Source: Neisseria montereyensis
GTDB taxonomy: Bacteria > Pseudomonadota > Gammaproteobacteria > Burkholderiales > Neisseriaceae
Direction of reading: 5' to 3'
Assembly: GCF_024834045.1 (NCBI RefSeq)
Contig: NZ_JANUXW010000008.1
Coordinates: forward strand, 1-64,000
Length of the DNA: 64,000 bases
Below the pieces are notes generated by a model, which was not told the DNA's origin, did not search any database, and worked only from the letters and a program-made list of their open reading frames with translations. The position numbers and the translations under genes are program-made. Below, in pieces: positions 56,751-64,000 of this stretch. Position 1 is the stretch's first letter, and every line of letters starts with the position of its first letter.

Positions 56751-56793
56751 AAAAAAGAAACCGACTCTCAAATAGAGAGCCGGTTTCTTTTTT
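56751..56793 (-). terminator. Terminator after tRNA-Leu
   Basis: AAAAAAGAAACCGACTCTC / GAGAGCCGGTTTCTTTTTT stem with one mismatch and a 5-base loop, starting one base after the tRNA 3' end on the minus strand. Confidence 0.9.
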
Positions 56794-56794
56794 A

Positions 56795-56880
56795 TGGTGC
56801 CGACAATGAGACTTGAACTCATACGACCTACGGTCACTACCCCCTCAAGATAGCGTGTCTACCAATTCCACCATGTCGGC
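56795..56880 (-). tRNA. tRNA-Leu (anticodon GAG)
   Basis: The minus strand reads GCCGACATGGTGGAATTGG at the 5' end and GTCGGCACCA at the 3' end, closing the acceptor stem with an encoded CCA. The anticodon loop is TTGAGGG (anticodon GAG), the variable arm is long as expected for a class II leucine tRNA, and the T arm has GTTCAAGTC. Length is 86 bases. It follows secG, the common secG-tRNA-Leu arrangement. Confidence 0.95.
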
Positions 56881-56902
56881 GTAAAGTGTAAAACCATCAA
56901 TA

Positions 56903-57247
56903 TTATTGACCCGGTGAGGCCGGAGTCGTATTTGTCGGAGTGCTTTGTGTATTTTCCGGAGCACTCTGTTCGACTGTGCTGAAGTCTAAACCGTGTCTGG
57001 GTGAATGGGTATTAATATAAACCATTGCCATGCAGGTAGCAAAAAATATGGTTGCTGCAATAGCCGTGCTTCTGCTTAAAAAGTTGGCATTACCTGCTGA
57101 TCCGAACACCCCTTGCGCACTGCCGCTTCCGGAGCCGAATGTGGCACCGGCATCCGCACCTTTACCATGTTGCATTAATACAAGGATGATAACGGCTAAT
57201 GCGGAAAAGATGTTGATAATCCAAATAACGGTTTTAAAGGCTTCCAT
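56903..57247 (-). CDS. secG: Protein translocase subunit SecG
   Basis: Small inner-membrane subunit of the Sec translocon. The 114-residue product has two membrane helices (about 5-25 and 54-74) and the family core VLMQHGKGADAGATFGSGSGSAQGVFGSAGNANFLSRSTA, with a Pro/Thr/Asn-rich C-terminal tail. It lies 5 bp after tpiA on the same strand. Confidence 0.95.
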   Translation of the reverse strand: MEAFKTVIWIINIFSALAVIILVLMQHGKGADAGATFGSGSGSAQGVFGSAGNANFLSRSTAIAATIFFATCMAMVYINTHSPRHGLDFSTVEQSAPENTQSTPTNTTPASPGQ

Positions 57248-57252
57248 AATCT

Positions 57253-58008
57253 CTATGCTTCTTGTGCGGCATCAATAATAGCGGCAAACGAGTCGTAAGA
57301 CAATGATGCGCCGCCTACCAAAGCACCGTCTACATGCGGTACGGTAAAAATGTCGGCTGCGTTTTTTGCGTTGACACTTCCGCCGTAAAGGATGCGGATA
57401 TTAACATTGTTGCCGCATAAAGACAAGATTTGTTGGTGAATAAAGGCGTGCATGGCGGCAATTTGATCGGTTGTGGCGACTTTACCCGTGCCGATGGCCC
57501 ATACCGGTTCGTATGCGACGGCGATATTGTCGGTGCCCAATCCTTCTAAAATGGATAATTGATGAGCAATCACTTCCTGCTCGCGGCCGGCTTCGCGATC
57601 TTCCAAACTTTCGCCGACACACAATAACGGGGTGAGGCCGACATTTAAAACATTGACGATTTTTTTGCGTTGGGTTTCGTTTTTCTCACCGAAATAAAGG
57701 CTGCGTTCCGAGTGGCCGATAAGCACGATATCTACGCCGATGTCGGCCATCATTTCAGCAGAGACTTCGCCGGTATAAGCACCGTCCCCCGGAAAGCGGC
57801 TGACATCTTGGGCGCAAGTGAGGATACGGTTGTTTAAAACGATTTGCATGGCGTTATGCAGTTGGAGCAGGTAAACAGTCGGCGCGGCCAAGCCGATAAC
57901 GACGTGGTCGGCGGTCGGCATAATGCGGAAGCGGTGCATCAGCGTATTATTGTTTTGCAGACGGCCGTTCATTTTCCAGTTGCCGATAACCCATTTTTTA
58001 TCCCACAT
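57253..58008 (-). CDS. tpiA: Triosephosphate isomerase
   Basis: Interconverts dihydroxyacetone phosphate and glyceraldehyde-3-phosphate. The 251-residue product has NWKMNG (Lys), [11 protein letters not shown] (His), the catalytic Glu and loop 6 in [15 protein letters not shown], and the phosphate-binding [11 protein letters not shown]. It is followed by secG and tRNA-Leu. A partial DUS lies near the 5' end. Confidence 0.97.
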   Translation of the reverse strand: MWDKKWVIGNWKMNGRLQNNNTLMHRFRIMPTADHVVIGLAAPTVYLLQLHNAMQIVLNNRILTCAQDVSRFPGDGAYTGEVSAEMMADIGVDIVLIGHSERSLYFGEKNETQRKKIVNVLNVGLTPLLCVGESLEDREAGREQEVIAHQLSILEGLGTDNIAVAYEPVWAIGTGKVATTDQIAAMHAFIHQQILSLCGNNVNIRILYGGSVNAKNAADIFTVPHVDGALVGGASLSYDSFAAIIDAAQEA

Positions 58009-58350
58009 ATTTGCTATCCTTGAGTTTTGTTTGTTTTTGGCTGCTTGATTTCTGTATGTAGAGCGTGTGCTTATTATATGCCGTATTAGATATTGTTTTG
58101 TGCCGAAGTGTAATAAATATTGTTAGAACAGGCAATATAAGGTGGGGAACGAGGGTAGGAAGGTTAGGCTGTTGCTTCTCTAAATGTAAAATAGTGGGGC
58201 CGTCTGAAAATAAATTGGAAAACCTCAAAACAAAATATATTTTCTTTGGGTCATATTGTAATATAACCGAAAGTATGTAAAACCCGTTCGGGACACTTCT
58301 TAGTATTCGTTTCTTATTCTATTTTAAATTTAAATGGGTAGGAGGATGTG
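58009..58350. other. Intergenic region between tpiA and the phosphate antiporter gene
   Basis: About 342 bp between divergent genes, AT-rich, with one DUS at about 58199. It must hold both promoters. No gene or RNA is recognised. Confidence 0.5.
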
Positions 58351-59661
58351 ATGGCTAACTATCATTCAGATGTTGAGAAGAAATTCAAATCGTTTCAAAT
58401 TCAGTCTTTAGTAGGCGTTTTTATCGGGTATATGTGTTATTACTTGGTAAGGAATAATTTTGTTTTTTCCACGCCGTATATTCAAAAAGATTTAGATCTG
58501 TCTAATGCCCAAATTGGTCTTTTGACGTCATTAATGTTGATAACTTATGGTGTCAGTAAAGGGTTTATGAGTATTTTGGCGGATAAATCCAACCCCAAAA
58601 TTTTTATGGCAACCGGCCTGATTTTGTGTATTGTCATTAATATTATTATGGGTTTTTCAGCCGGATTTTATTTGTTTGCAGCCTTGGTTTTGTTGCTGGG
58701 TTTGTTTCAAGGGATGGGGGTCGGCCCTTCTATTATCACGGTCGGATACTGGTTTCCGAGAACGCAAAGGGGCAGGGCGAGCACGATTTGGAATGTTTCC
58801 CATAATTTAGGCGGTGGTCTGGTAGCGCCTATTGTCGGTGCCGGATTGGCTTATTGGGGAACTGAAAACTGGCGTTTTTCCGCTTATTTTTTACCGGCGG
58901 TGTGTGCTTTTATCGGCGTCGTTCTGGTTTTATTTTTGGTGAAAAAAAGACCGGAAGAAGAAGGGTTGCCGGTGGTTGAGGATATGTATCAGGAAGATTC
59001 TGTTAACAAACATATCGCCAAACATTTGGATGCAGACCCGAAAAATTTAACATCGAAGCAGATTTTTGTCGAACATATCCTTAAAAATCCCAACTCTTGG
59101 TATTTGGTCGGTGTGGATATTTTTACCTATATGGTCAGGTTCGGGATGCTGACATGGATTCCCTTGTATTTGTTGAATGTGAAAGGCTTGAGCAAAGAAG
59201 ACATGGGGATATCGTTTATGCTTTATGAGTGGGCCGCTATCCCGTCAACCCTCGTGGCCGGATTCTTGGTTGATAAGTTTTTCCGCGGCAGAGTGATGTA
59301 TCTTCCGATGATTTGTTTGATTGTGGTGTTTTTCTGTATTTTCGGATACATGTCGTCTTCATCAGTATTGGCCATTACGATTTTTTCAACCATTGTCGGC
59401 TGCTTGATTTATATCCCCCAATCTATGGTTGCCGTTCAGGCAATGGAAGTGATTCCTTCGTTTGCTTTGGGTTCTGCTGTTGGGCTTCGCGGCTTTATGA
59501 GTTATATTGTCGGCTCTTCGTTGGGCACAACATTATTCGGATACGTCGTGGATCACTTCGGCTGGGCAAGTGGTTTTTATACCATTATGTTCGGGGCGGT
59601 TTTATGTTTTATTTTCTGCTATTTGTCTCATCGGGGGCTTAAAAAATTGGAAAAATTGTAA
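58351..59661 (+). CDS. Organophosphate:phosphate antiporter (GlpT/UhpT/PgtP family, MFS)
   Basis: Inner-membrane exchanger of sugar phosphates or glycerol-3-phosphate for inorganic phosphate. The start at 58351 sits 5 bases after GGAGG and gives 436 residues with 12 membrane segments. OPA features: GYMCYYLVRNNFVFSTPYI near the N-terminus, YGVSKGFMSILADKSNP, FQGMGVGPSIITVGYWFPRTQRGRASTIWNVSHNLGGGLVAP. The exact substrate is undetermined. No uhpABC-type regulators are near. Confidence 0.9.
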   Translation: MANYHSDVEKKFKSFQIQSLVGVFIGYMCYYLVRNNFVFSTPYIQKDLDLSNAQIGLLTSLMLITYGVSKGFMSILADKSNPKIFMATGLILCIVINIIMGFSAGFYLFAALVLLLGLFQGMGVGPSIITVGYWFPRTQRGRASTIWNVSHNLGGGLVAPIVGAGLAYWGTENWRFSAYFLPAVCAFIGVVLVLFLVKKRPEEEGLPVVEDMYQEDSVNKHIAKHLDADPKNLTSKQIFVEHILKNPNSWYLVGVDIFTYMVRFGMLTWIPLYLLNVKGLSKEDMGISFMLYEWAAIPSTLVAGFLVDKFFRGRVMYLPMICLIVVFFCIFGYMSSSSVLAITIFSTIVGCLIYIPQSMVAVQAMEVIPSFALGSAVGLRGFMSYIVGSSLGTTLFGYVVDHFGWASGFYTIMFGAVLCFIFCYLSHRGLKKLEKL

Positions 59662-59691
59662 TATTTTTCTCAAGATAAATTTTTTGATGGT

Positions 59692-60519
59692 ATGGATATG
59701 GATAATCTTCCCCGTTATGCGGTTTTCGGCAATCCGATTGCCCACAGTAAATCGCCGCAGATTCACCAACAGTTTGCATTACAGGAAAACGTGGCGATTC
59801 AATACGACCGCATTTTGGCCGAGCCGGATACGTTTGCCCAAGTTATCAGGCGGTTTTTCGATGAAGGCGGACAGGGTGCTAATATTACCGTACCGTTTAA
59901 AACCGAGGCGTATCAATGGGTGGACGAGCTTTCGCCGCGTGCCGAGATTGCCGGTGCGGTGAATACGGTTATCCCGTTGGGTAGCGGACGTTTCCGTGGC
60001 GACAATACCGACGGTGTGGGCTTGGTGAACGACATTGTGAAAGCGTGCGGGGTGGCTGTCCGCAGCCGCCGTATTTTGATTTTAGGCGCGGGCGGTGCTG
60101 TCCGTGGGGTAGTGCCGGAACTATTGGCGCAAAATCCTGCCGGTATTACCATTGCCAACCGTACCGAAGCCAAGGCTTTGGATTTGGCCGAACGTTTCGG
60201 TGTGCAGGCGTTGCCATTCAATCAATTGCCCGCAGGTTATTTCGATATCATTATTAACGGGACTTCGGGCAGTTTGAATGGTGCGCTGCCCGATGTATCG
60301 GTAAAAATATTCGGGAAGTGTTTGTTGGCTTACGATATGGTATATGGCGCGGCTGCGGCCGGCTTTTTATCTTTTGCCCGCGAAAGCGGGGCGCAGCAAA
60401 CGGCGGACGGTTTGGGCATGTTGGTTGCCCAAGCGGCTTGTTCTTATCAATTATGGCGGGGCTTCGAGCCGGATATTGTGCCGGTTATCCGTTATATGAA
60501 AGAAGCGGAGGCGTTGTAA
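59692..60519 (+). CDS. aroE: Shikimate dehydrogenase (NADP+)
   Basis: Reduces 3-dehydroshikimate in the chorismate pathway. The 275-residue product (a start two codons later is possible) has [27 protein letters not shown] (catalytic Lys), [10 protein letters not shown] (Asp) and the NADP site [15 protein letters not shown]. Its TAA stop overlaps the mtgA start as TAATG. DAHP-synthase-like sequence occurs about 3 kb further on. Confidence 0.96.
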   Translation: MDMDNLPRYAVFGNPIAHSKSPQIHQQFALQENVAIQYDRILAEPDTFAQVIRRFFDEGGQGANITVPFKTEAYQWVDELSPRAEIAGAVNTVIPLGSGRFRGDNTDGVGLVNDIVKACGVAVRSRRILILGAGGAVRGVVPELLAQNPAGITIANRTEAKALDLAERFGVQALPFNQLPAGYFDIIINGTSGSLNGALPDVSVKIFGKCLLAYDMVYGAAAAGFLSFARESGAQQTADGLGMLVAQAACSYQLWRGFEPDIVPVIRYMKEAEAL

Positions 60520-61214
60520 TGCGTATACTGAAATGGTTGGTTGCCCTACCGTTTGCGGTTTTTATTCTTTTTAATGCCTATGTGTACGGCAGCATTATTA
60601 CTTACCGCGCCGTTGCGCCGAATCAAACGGCCTTTATGCGTATGCGGATGCAGTCTTTCCGCGAGCAGGGGAAAGATATCGCATTGGATTACCGCTGGGT
60701 GCCTTATCATCAAATTTCGGTAAATTTAAAGAAAGCCCTGATTGCATCGGAGGATGCCCGTTTCGCCGCGCATAGCGGTTTTGATTGGGAGGGCATCCGT
60801 AATGCCTTTGAGCGCAACCAGCGTAGTGGCAAAATACGCGGCGGCGGTTCGACCATCAGCCAGCAGTTGGCCAAAAATCTGTTTTTGAATGACAGTAGAA
60901 GCTATTGGCGCAAAGCCGAAGAAGCCGCGATTACCGCTATGATGGAGGCGACAACCGATAAAGACCGTATTTTTGAGCTGTATCTGAATTCGATTGAGTG
61001 GGGATACGGTATTTTCGGTGCGGAAGCGGCGTCTCAGCATTTTTATAAAAAGCCGGTGGCCAAACTGACCAAACAGCAGGCGGCGCAATTGGCTGCGCGT
61101 GTGCCGCGTCCGCTGTATTATGCGGAACATCCGCGCGATAAAACCCTGAGGGCGCGCACCAATATTATTTTGAAAAGAATGGGCTCGGCAACCCTGCCCG
61201 ATACGGGTGAATAA
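60519..61214 (+). CDS. mtgA: Monofunctional biosynthetic peptidoglycan transglycosylase
   Basis: GT51 enzyme polymerising lipid II glycan strands. The start at 60519 overlaps aroE as TAATG and gives 231 residues; the longer open frame to 60318 is in another frame over aroE. N-terminal membrane helix (about 7-28), then KKALIASEDARFAAHSGFDWEGI (catalytic Glu), GGSTISQQLAKNLFL, and AEEAAITAMMEATTDKDRIFELYLNSIEWG (second Glu). The aroE-mtgA pair is coupled. Confidence 0.96.
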   Translation: MRILKWLVALPFAVFILFNAYVYGSIITYRAVAPNQTAFMRMRMQSFREQGKDIALDYRWVPYHQISVNLKKALIASEDARFAAHSGFDWEGIRNAFERNQRSGKIRGGGSTISQQLAKNLFLNDSRSYWRKAEEAAITAMMEATTDKDRIFELYLNSIEWGYGIFGAEAASQHFYKKPVAKLTKQQAAQLAARVPRPLYYAEHPRDKTLRARTNIILKRMGSATLPDTGE

Positions 61215-61267
61215 ACCGATAGTTTGGTTGGGTTAGCATGGTTGTTTGGTGTCGTATGGATTAAATG

Positions 61268-61299
61268 AAAGGCCGTCTGAAAGGTTTCAGACGGCCTTT
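61268..61299. terminator. Inverted-DUS terminator between mtgA and the AsmA-like gene
   Basis: AAAGGCCGTCTGAAA / TTTCAGACGGCCTTT with a 2-base loop between convergent genes. Confidence 0.85.
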
Positions 61300-61303
61300 G
61301 GTA

Positions 61304-63433
61304 TTATTTAGATGGTTGATTGAGCCATTGCCATTGTTCGCGCAATGTTTCGGCCAACGCACGTTGCCGTTCTTCGGGGGAATCCAATCCGTCGGTGAGG
61401 CGGTTGTAATCTAGGGTGACGGACGGGTTGTTGAGCGAGCCGTTGATGGTTATCGGTACGGGTTTGGCATTCGGATTGGCGGCATTGCGGATAAGCAGGT
61501 TTTCCGAAACGGTTTGGGTATTGAGATTGGTTTGGCCGTAGCCGCTGATATGCAGGATATCGGAGGTTAATTCCGTATTGTCATGGCGGCTGATGCCCTT
61601 GCTGATTTCACTATTGAGGGAAAAGCGGCGGAACCGTGTTTGCACATCCGCCCCGCTTCTGCCCGGTGCATGATTGTTGCTGAGGTTTTTTAAAATATTG
61701 GCCATATCGACGCCGTACCACGCACCGTCGGCAACGTTCAGTTGCAGATTGCCGTTTAGGGTTTGCGTTAGGCTGCGGCGGTCTGTTCCCGTGGCGGTGA
61801 GGTCTATTACGGCATCGCCCGTGCCGCCTATGCCGTGATAGTTTAATAAATCCTGTAATAAGGGGCGGATTTGTACGCCGTGGGTGTTTTGTTGCAGGTG
61901 ATAGGCGGGCGGGTCGGTATTGGCAATACTGATACCGCCTTCGGTACGGCCGCCGTATAGTCCGGCGCGGAAGTCGGTGAGGGCGATACGGCGGCTGTCG
62001 GCATAAAGTATGGTGTCTATATCATCTATTTGCAGGCCGGGTATAGTGAGGTTGCCGATATGGATATCGGCTTTGATTTGCGGTATCTGTTCGCGGTTTA
62101 AAAAGGTTGGGAAAAGCCGGCCGCCTTTGGCTTGCAGGTCTTGCCAATAGGGTGTGAGTAAGAGCTTGCCGAGGCTGAGTTGTGCTTCCAGTGTGGCGGG
62201 CTGCTGTTGGCCGGCTGCAATATAATCGGCTGAAAATCGGGTGGCCTGCCGGTCGAACAGGCCGTTTAATTGCAGTTGCCAGTTTTTATTTGCCAACAAA
62301 GTAAACTTGCCCGTCATTTGGCTGGAAAAACGTGGTTGCGGGGCGGCATTTAATCGGTTTTGATAGGTGGTGAGTGTCAGGCCGTCTGAAGTTAGCGCAC
62401 GGTTTTTCTGCCAATCCAAAGGGGCGGAAAAGTTAAAGGTGGTTTGTTGTGCGTTGTGTTTGAAACTGCCGCTTAAATCGATTTTGGCTACCGTTGCCGT
62501 AGTAGGACGCAGACTGAGGCGGGAAAGGGAAAATGATCCGTCCCATCTGCCTTCTTCTTCGGAGCCGGCGGTAAACACGCTGCGGATATCCCTTGAGCTG
62601 ATGCGGTTTGCGTTCCATAAAATCAGCGGGCTTTGTGCCGTTAGATGCAGATCATGGAAGCTACTGTCGGCGCGCAGGCGCAGGTTGCGGGTTTGCAGGG
62701 TGTTTTGTTGTGACTGCCAGATAAGATCGGCATCGGCCATGAGCTTGGTTTGATGGTTTTGAAAAGGAATATCCGCTTCGATATGTACGGCAGGCAACAG
62801 CCATTGTCGGTTGGCAGATTCGGCCTTGCCGTTGCTTTCCCACGTTATGATGGTATCGTCGGTGCGGTTGGTATGGCCGTTGATGTCAAAAATATAGCTA
62901 CGTTCAGAAGCACGGCTCAGTTTGAGGTTAAATTGTTTGGTGAGGTAGCTGCTTGCGGGAGTGTGGATGTTAATCCGGCTGTTTTCAATAATGAAACGAT
63001 TAATACCGATATGGTCATTACGGTTGCGCCATAAATCTTGAAAAGTCCATCGGCCGTTTTTGTCGCGGGTAATATCAGCTTCGGCTTCTTCCCATACCCA
63101 TTTTTCGATAGACGGATGCCCCCATAAACTTTGCCACGATAAGCCGATACGCATTTCTTTAACATGCAGGTCGGGTTTGCCGCTGTTGCGCGCGCCGAGG
63201 GTAACGTTGGTGAGGGTGACGGTAGGGCGGGGCAGCCATGTGCGGCCTATTTTACTGCCGAAACGTACTTCGTAACGGTTACCGACGGCCTGGTCTGCCG
63301 CGGCTTGGATATGCTCGTTGCTAAACAGATAAAGTAGTAAGGTGTGCATACCGATTCCGGCGGCAATAACAGCCAATAAGCCGAAAACACTGAAGCGTAG
63401 CCAAAACTTTCCCGAATGGAGCAGATTTTTCAT
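61304..63433 (-). CDS. AsmA family protein
   Basis: Large envelope protein of the AsmA/TamB-like group, thought to affect outer membrane lipid homeostasis. The start at 63433 (MKNLLHSGKFWLRFSVFGLL) gives 709 residues. One N-terminal membrane helix (about 13-33) is followed by a long beta-rich periplasmic region and a C-terminal AsmA segment (GTGDAVIDLTATGTDRRSLTQTLNGNLQLNVADGAWYGVDMANIL). One internal DUS is at about 62382. Exact role unknown. Confidence 0.88.
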   Translation of the reverse strand: MKNLLHSGKFWLRFSVFGLLAVIAAGIGMHTLLLYLFSNEHIQAAADQAVGNRYEVRFGSKIGRTWLPRPTVTLTNVTLGARNSGKPDLHVKEMRIGLSWQSLWGHPSIEKWVWEEAEADITRDKNGRWTFQDLWRNRNDHIGINRFIIENSRINIHTPASSYLTKQFNLKLSRASERSYIFDINGHTNRTDDTIITWESNGKAESANRQWLLPAVHIEADIPFQNHQTKLMADADLIWQSQQNTLQTRNLRLRADSSFHDLHLTAQSPLILWNANRISSRDIRSVFTAGSEEEGRWDGSFSLSRLSLRPTTATVAKIDLSGSFKHNAQQTTFNFSAPLDWQKNRALTSDGLTLTTYQNRLNAAPQPRFSSQMTGKFTLLANKNWQLQLNGLFDRQATRFSADYIAAGQQQPATLEAQLSLGKLLLTPYWQDLQAKGGRLFPTFLNREQIPQIKADIHIGNLTIPGLQIDDIDTILYADSRRIALTDFRAGLYGGRTEGGISIANTDPPAYHLQQNTHGVQIRPLLQDLLNYHGIGGTGDAVIDLTATGTDRRSLTQTLNGNLQLNVADGAWYGVDMANILKNLSNNHAPGRSGADVQTRFRRFSLNSEISKGISRHDNTELTSDILHISGYGQTNLNTQTVSENLLIRNAANPNAKPVPITINGSLNNPSVTLDYNRLTDGLDSPEERQRALAETLREQWQWLNQPSK

Positions 63434-63552
63434 GATATCAGAATAATAAGGGTTGTTTGAAGTATAGCATATAGGCCGTCTGAAACAGTGTATCGGTAGC
63501 ATCTACGGCCGATTATTGTTACTATTCGGTCAGATAAAATGTGGAGATTGTG

Positions 63553-64000
63553 ATGATTATCGTCATGCAGAAACAGGCTTCGCCGGAATCGGTAACGCGC
63601 GTGGTGGCATTTATCCGCAGCAAGGGTTTGCAGGAGCATGTTTCCCGTGGGGAAGAGCGCACGATTATCGGTGCGGTAGGTGATGAGCGGGTGTTCCATC
63701 CCAATGAGTTGGAAAGCCTGCCGGGTGTGGAGCGGGTGATTCGGGTATTAAACGAATGGCGGATTATCAGCCGCGAAAGCCAAGCTGACAATACGGTGAT
63801 TACCGTGCGCGGCGCATCATTTGGTGGCGGCAAACGGTTGGATATTGTTGCGGCCGATGTCGGCAGGCAGGATGCGGATGTGGTGTTTGCCGATCCGTTT
63901 TATATGCCCGCCCGCCCTTATGCGGTAACGGAACATAGCAATGAAAAAAACCATATCCGCGCCATGCAGGCAGTGGTTGCTGATGCGCATGAACGCGGCA
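63553..64000 (+). CDS. Protein with N-terminal DAHP-synthase ferredoxin-like domain (partial, runs off the window)
   Basis: An open frame from ATG 63553 (GGAG site 6 bases before) with no stop up to the window end. The first about 75 residues (MIIVMQKQASPESVTRVVAFI ... GEERTIIGAVGDERVFHPNELESLPGVERVIRVLNEWRIISRES) match the ferredoxin-like regulatory domain found in front of one class of DAHP synthases (aromatic pathway). The next segment lacks the expected GPC(S/A)VE start of the catalytic barrel and instead reads GGKRLDIVAADVGRQDADVVFADPF. The enzyme assignment is therefore open. Confidence 0.6.
   Translation, partial: MIIVMQKQASPESVTRVVAFIRSKGLQEHVSRGEERTIIGAVGDERVFHPNELESLPGVERVIRVLNEWRIISRESQADNTVITVRGASFGGGKRLDIVAADVGRQDADVVFADPFYMPARPYAVTEHSNEKNHIRAMQAVVADAHERG

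Noticed and set aside
60318-60518. N-terminal extension of mtgA to 298 residues
   Set aside because: It would lie out of frame over aroE; the TAATG overlap start at 60519 gives the normal length and the membrane helix right at the N-terminus.

Overview
The window is a stretch of chromosome from a member of the Neisseriaceae, most likely a Neisseria species other than N. meningitidis or N. gonorrhoeae. The evidence is the very frequent neisserial DNA uptake sequence (DUS), almost always in the form AGGCCGTCTGAA (the AG dialect) rather than ATGCCGTCTGAA. Inverted DUS pairs serve as intrinsic terminators behind many genes, and a comE-type competence gene follows an rRNA operon. The genes otherwise form a typical betaproteobacterial housekeeping set.

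Layout. 1-0.7 kb: end of 5S rRNA, its terminator, comE. 0.7-5.2 kb (minus): the lipopolysaccharide-export and regulation block kdsC-lptC-lptA, lptB, rpoN, hpf. 5.4-9.8 kb (minus): rmuC, a lone oppA-type lipoprotein, thyA. 10.1-15.1 kb: gdhA, then a large RTX protein with a class 3 lipase-like core and triplicated repeats. 15.4-20.6 kb: tal, kdsD, a DUF3579-GNAT fusion, a 44-residue lipoprotein, and pyrBI behind a possible attenuator. 20.7-25.3 kb: ampG, lapA-lapB, a DMP19-like acidic protein, rsmG. 25.4-34.9 kb: TonB-dependent receptor, dapA-bamC, NCS2 permease, a small lipoprotein, lspA-ispH, fpr.

35.0-37.8 kb is the least ordinary segment. It is AT-rich, has no DUS, and lies between fpr and the exonuclease III gene. 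It encodes a 19-codon ORF overlapping (ATGA) an OLD-like ATPase with a TOPRIM-like C-terminus and an unusual Walker A (GMNGTCKS), followed by a D12-class adenine methyltransferase. It looks like an acquired, defence-type operon.

37.8-50.3 kb: exonuclease III (NExo-like), an ArsR regulator, prlC, a fused glycine betaine/choline binding protein-permease without its ATPase, fumC, cysE, yggX, nif3, and petABC (cytochrome bc1). 50.5-54.9 kb: grpE and dnaK, each with a recognisable sigma-32 promoter, and a polyamine-binding lipoprotein. 55-64 kb: a DUF1275 membrane protein, a small secreted protein, tRNA-Leu(GAG)-secG-tpiA, an organophosphate antiporter, aroE-mtgA, an AsmA-like protein, and the start of a gene with a DAHP-synthase ferredoxin-like domain that runs off the end.

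Functional themes: envelope biogenesis (Lpt, Kdo, LapAB, BamC, LspA, MtgA, AmpG, AsmA), central metabolism and respiration, pyrimidine and thymidylate synthesis, heat shock, and one candidate accessory system. Gene calls rest on recognition of protein motifs by eye; no database search was run.
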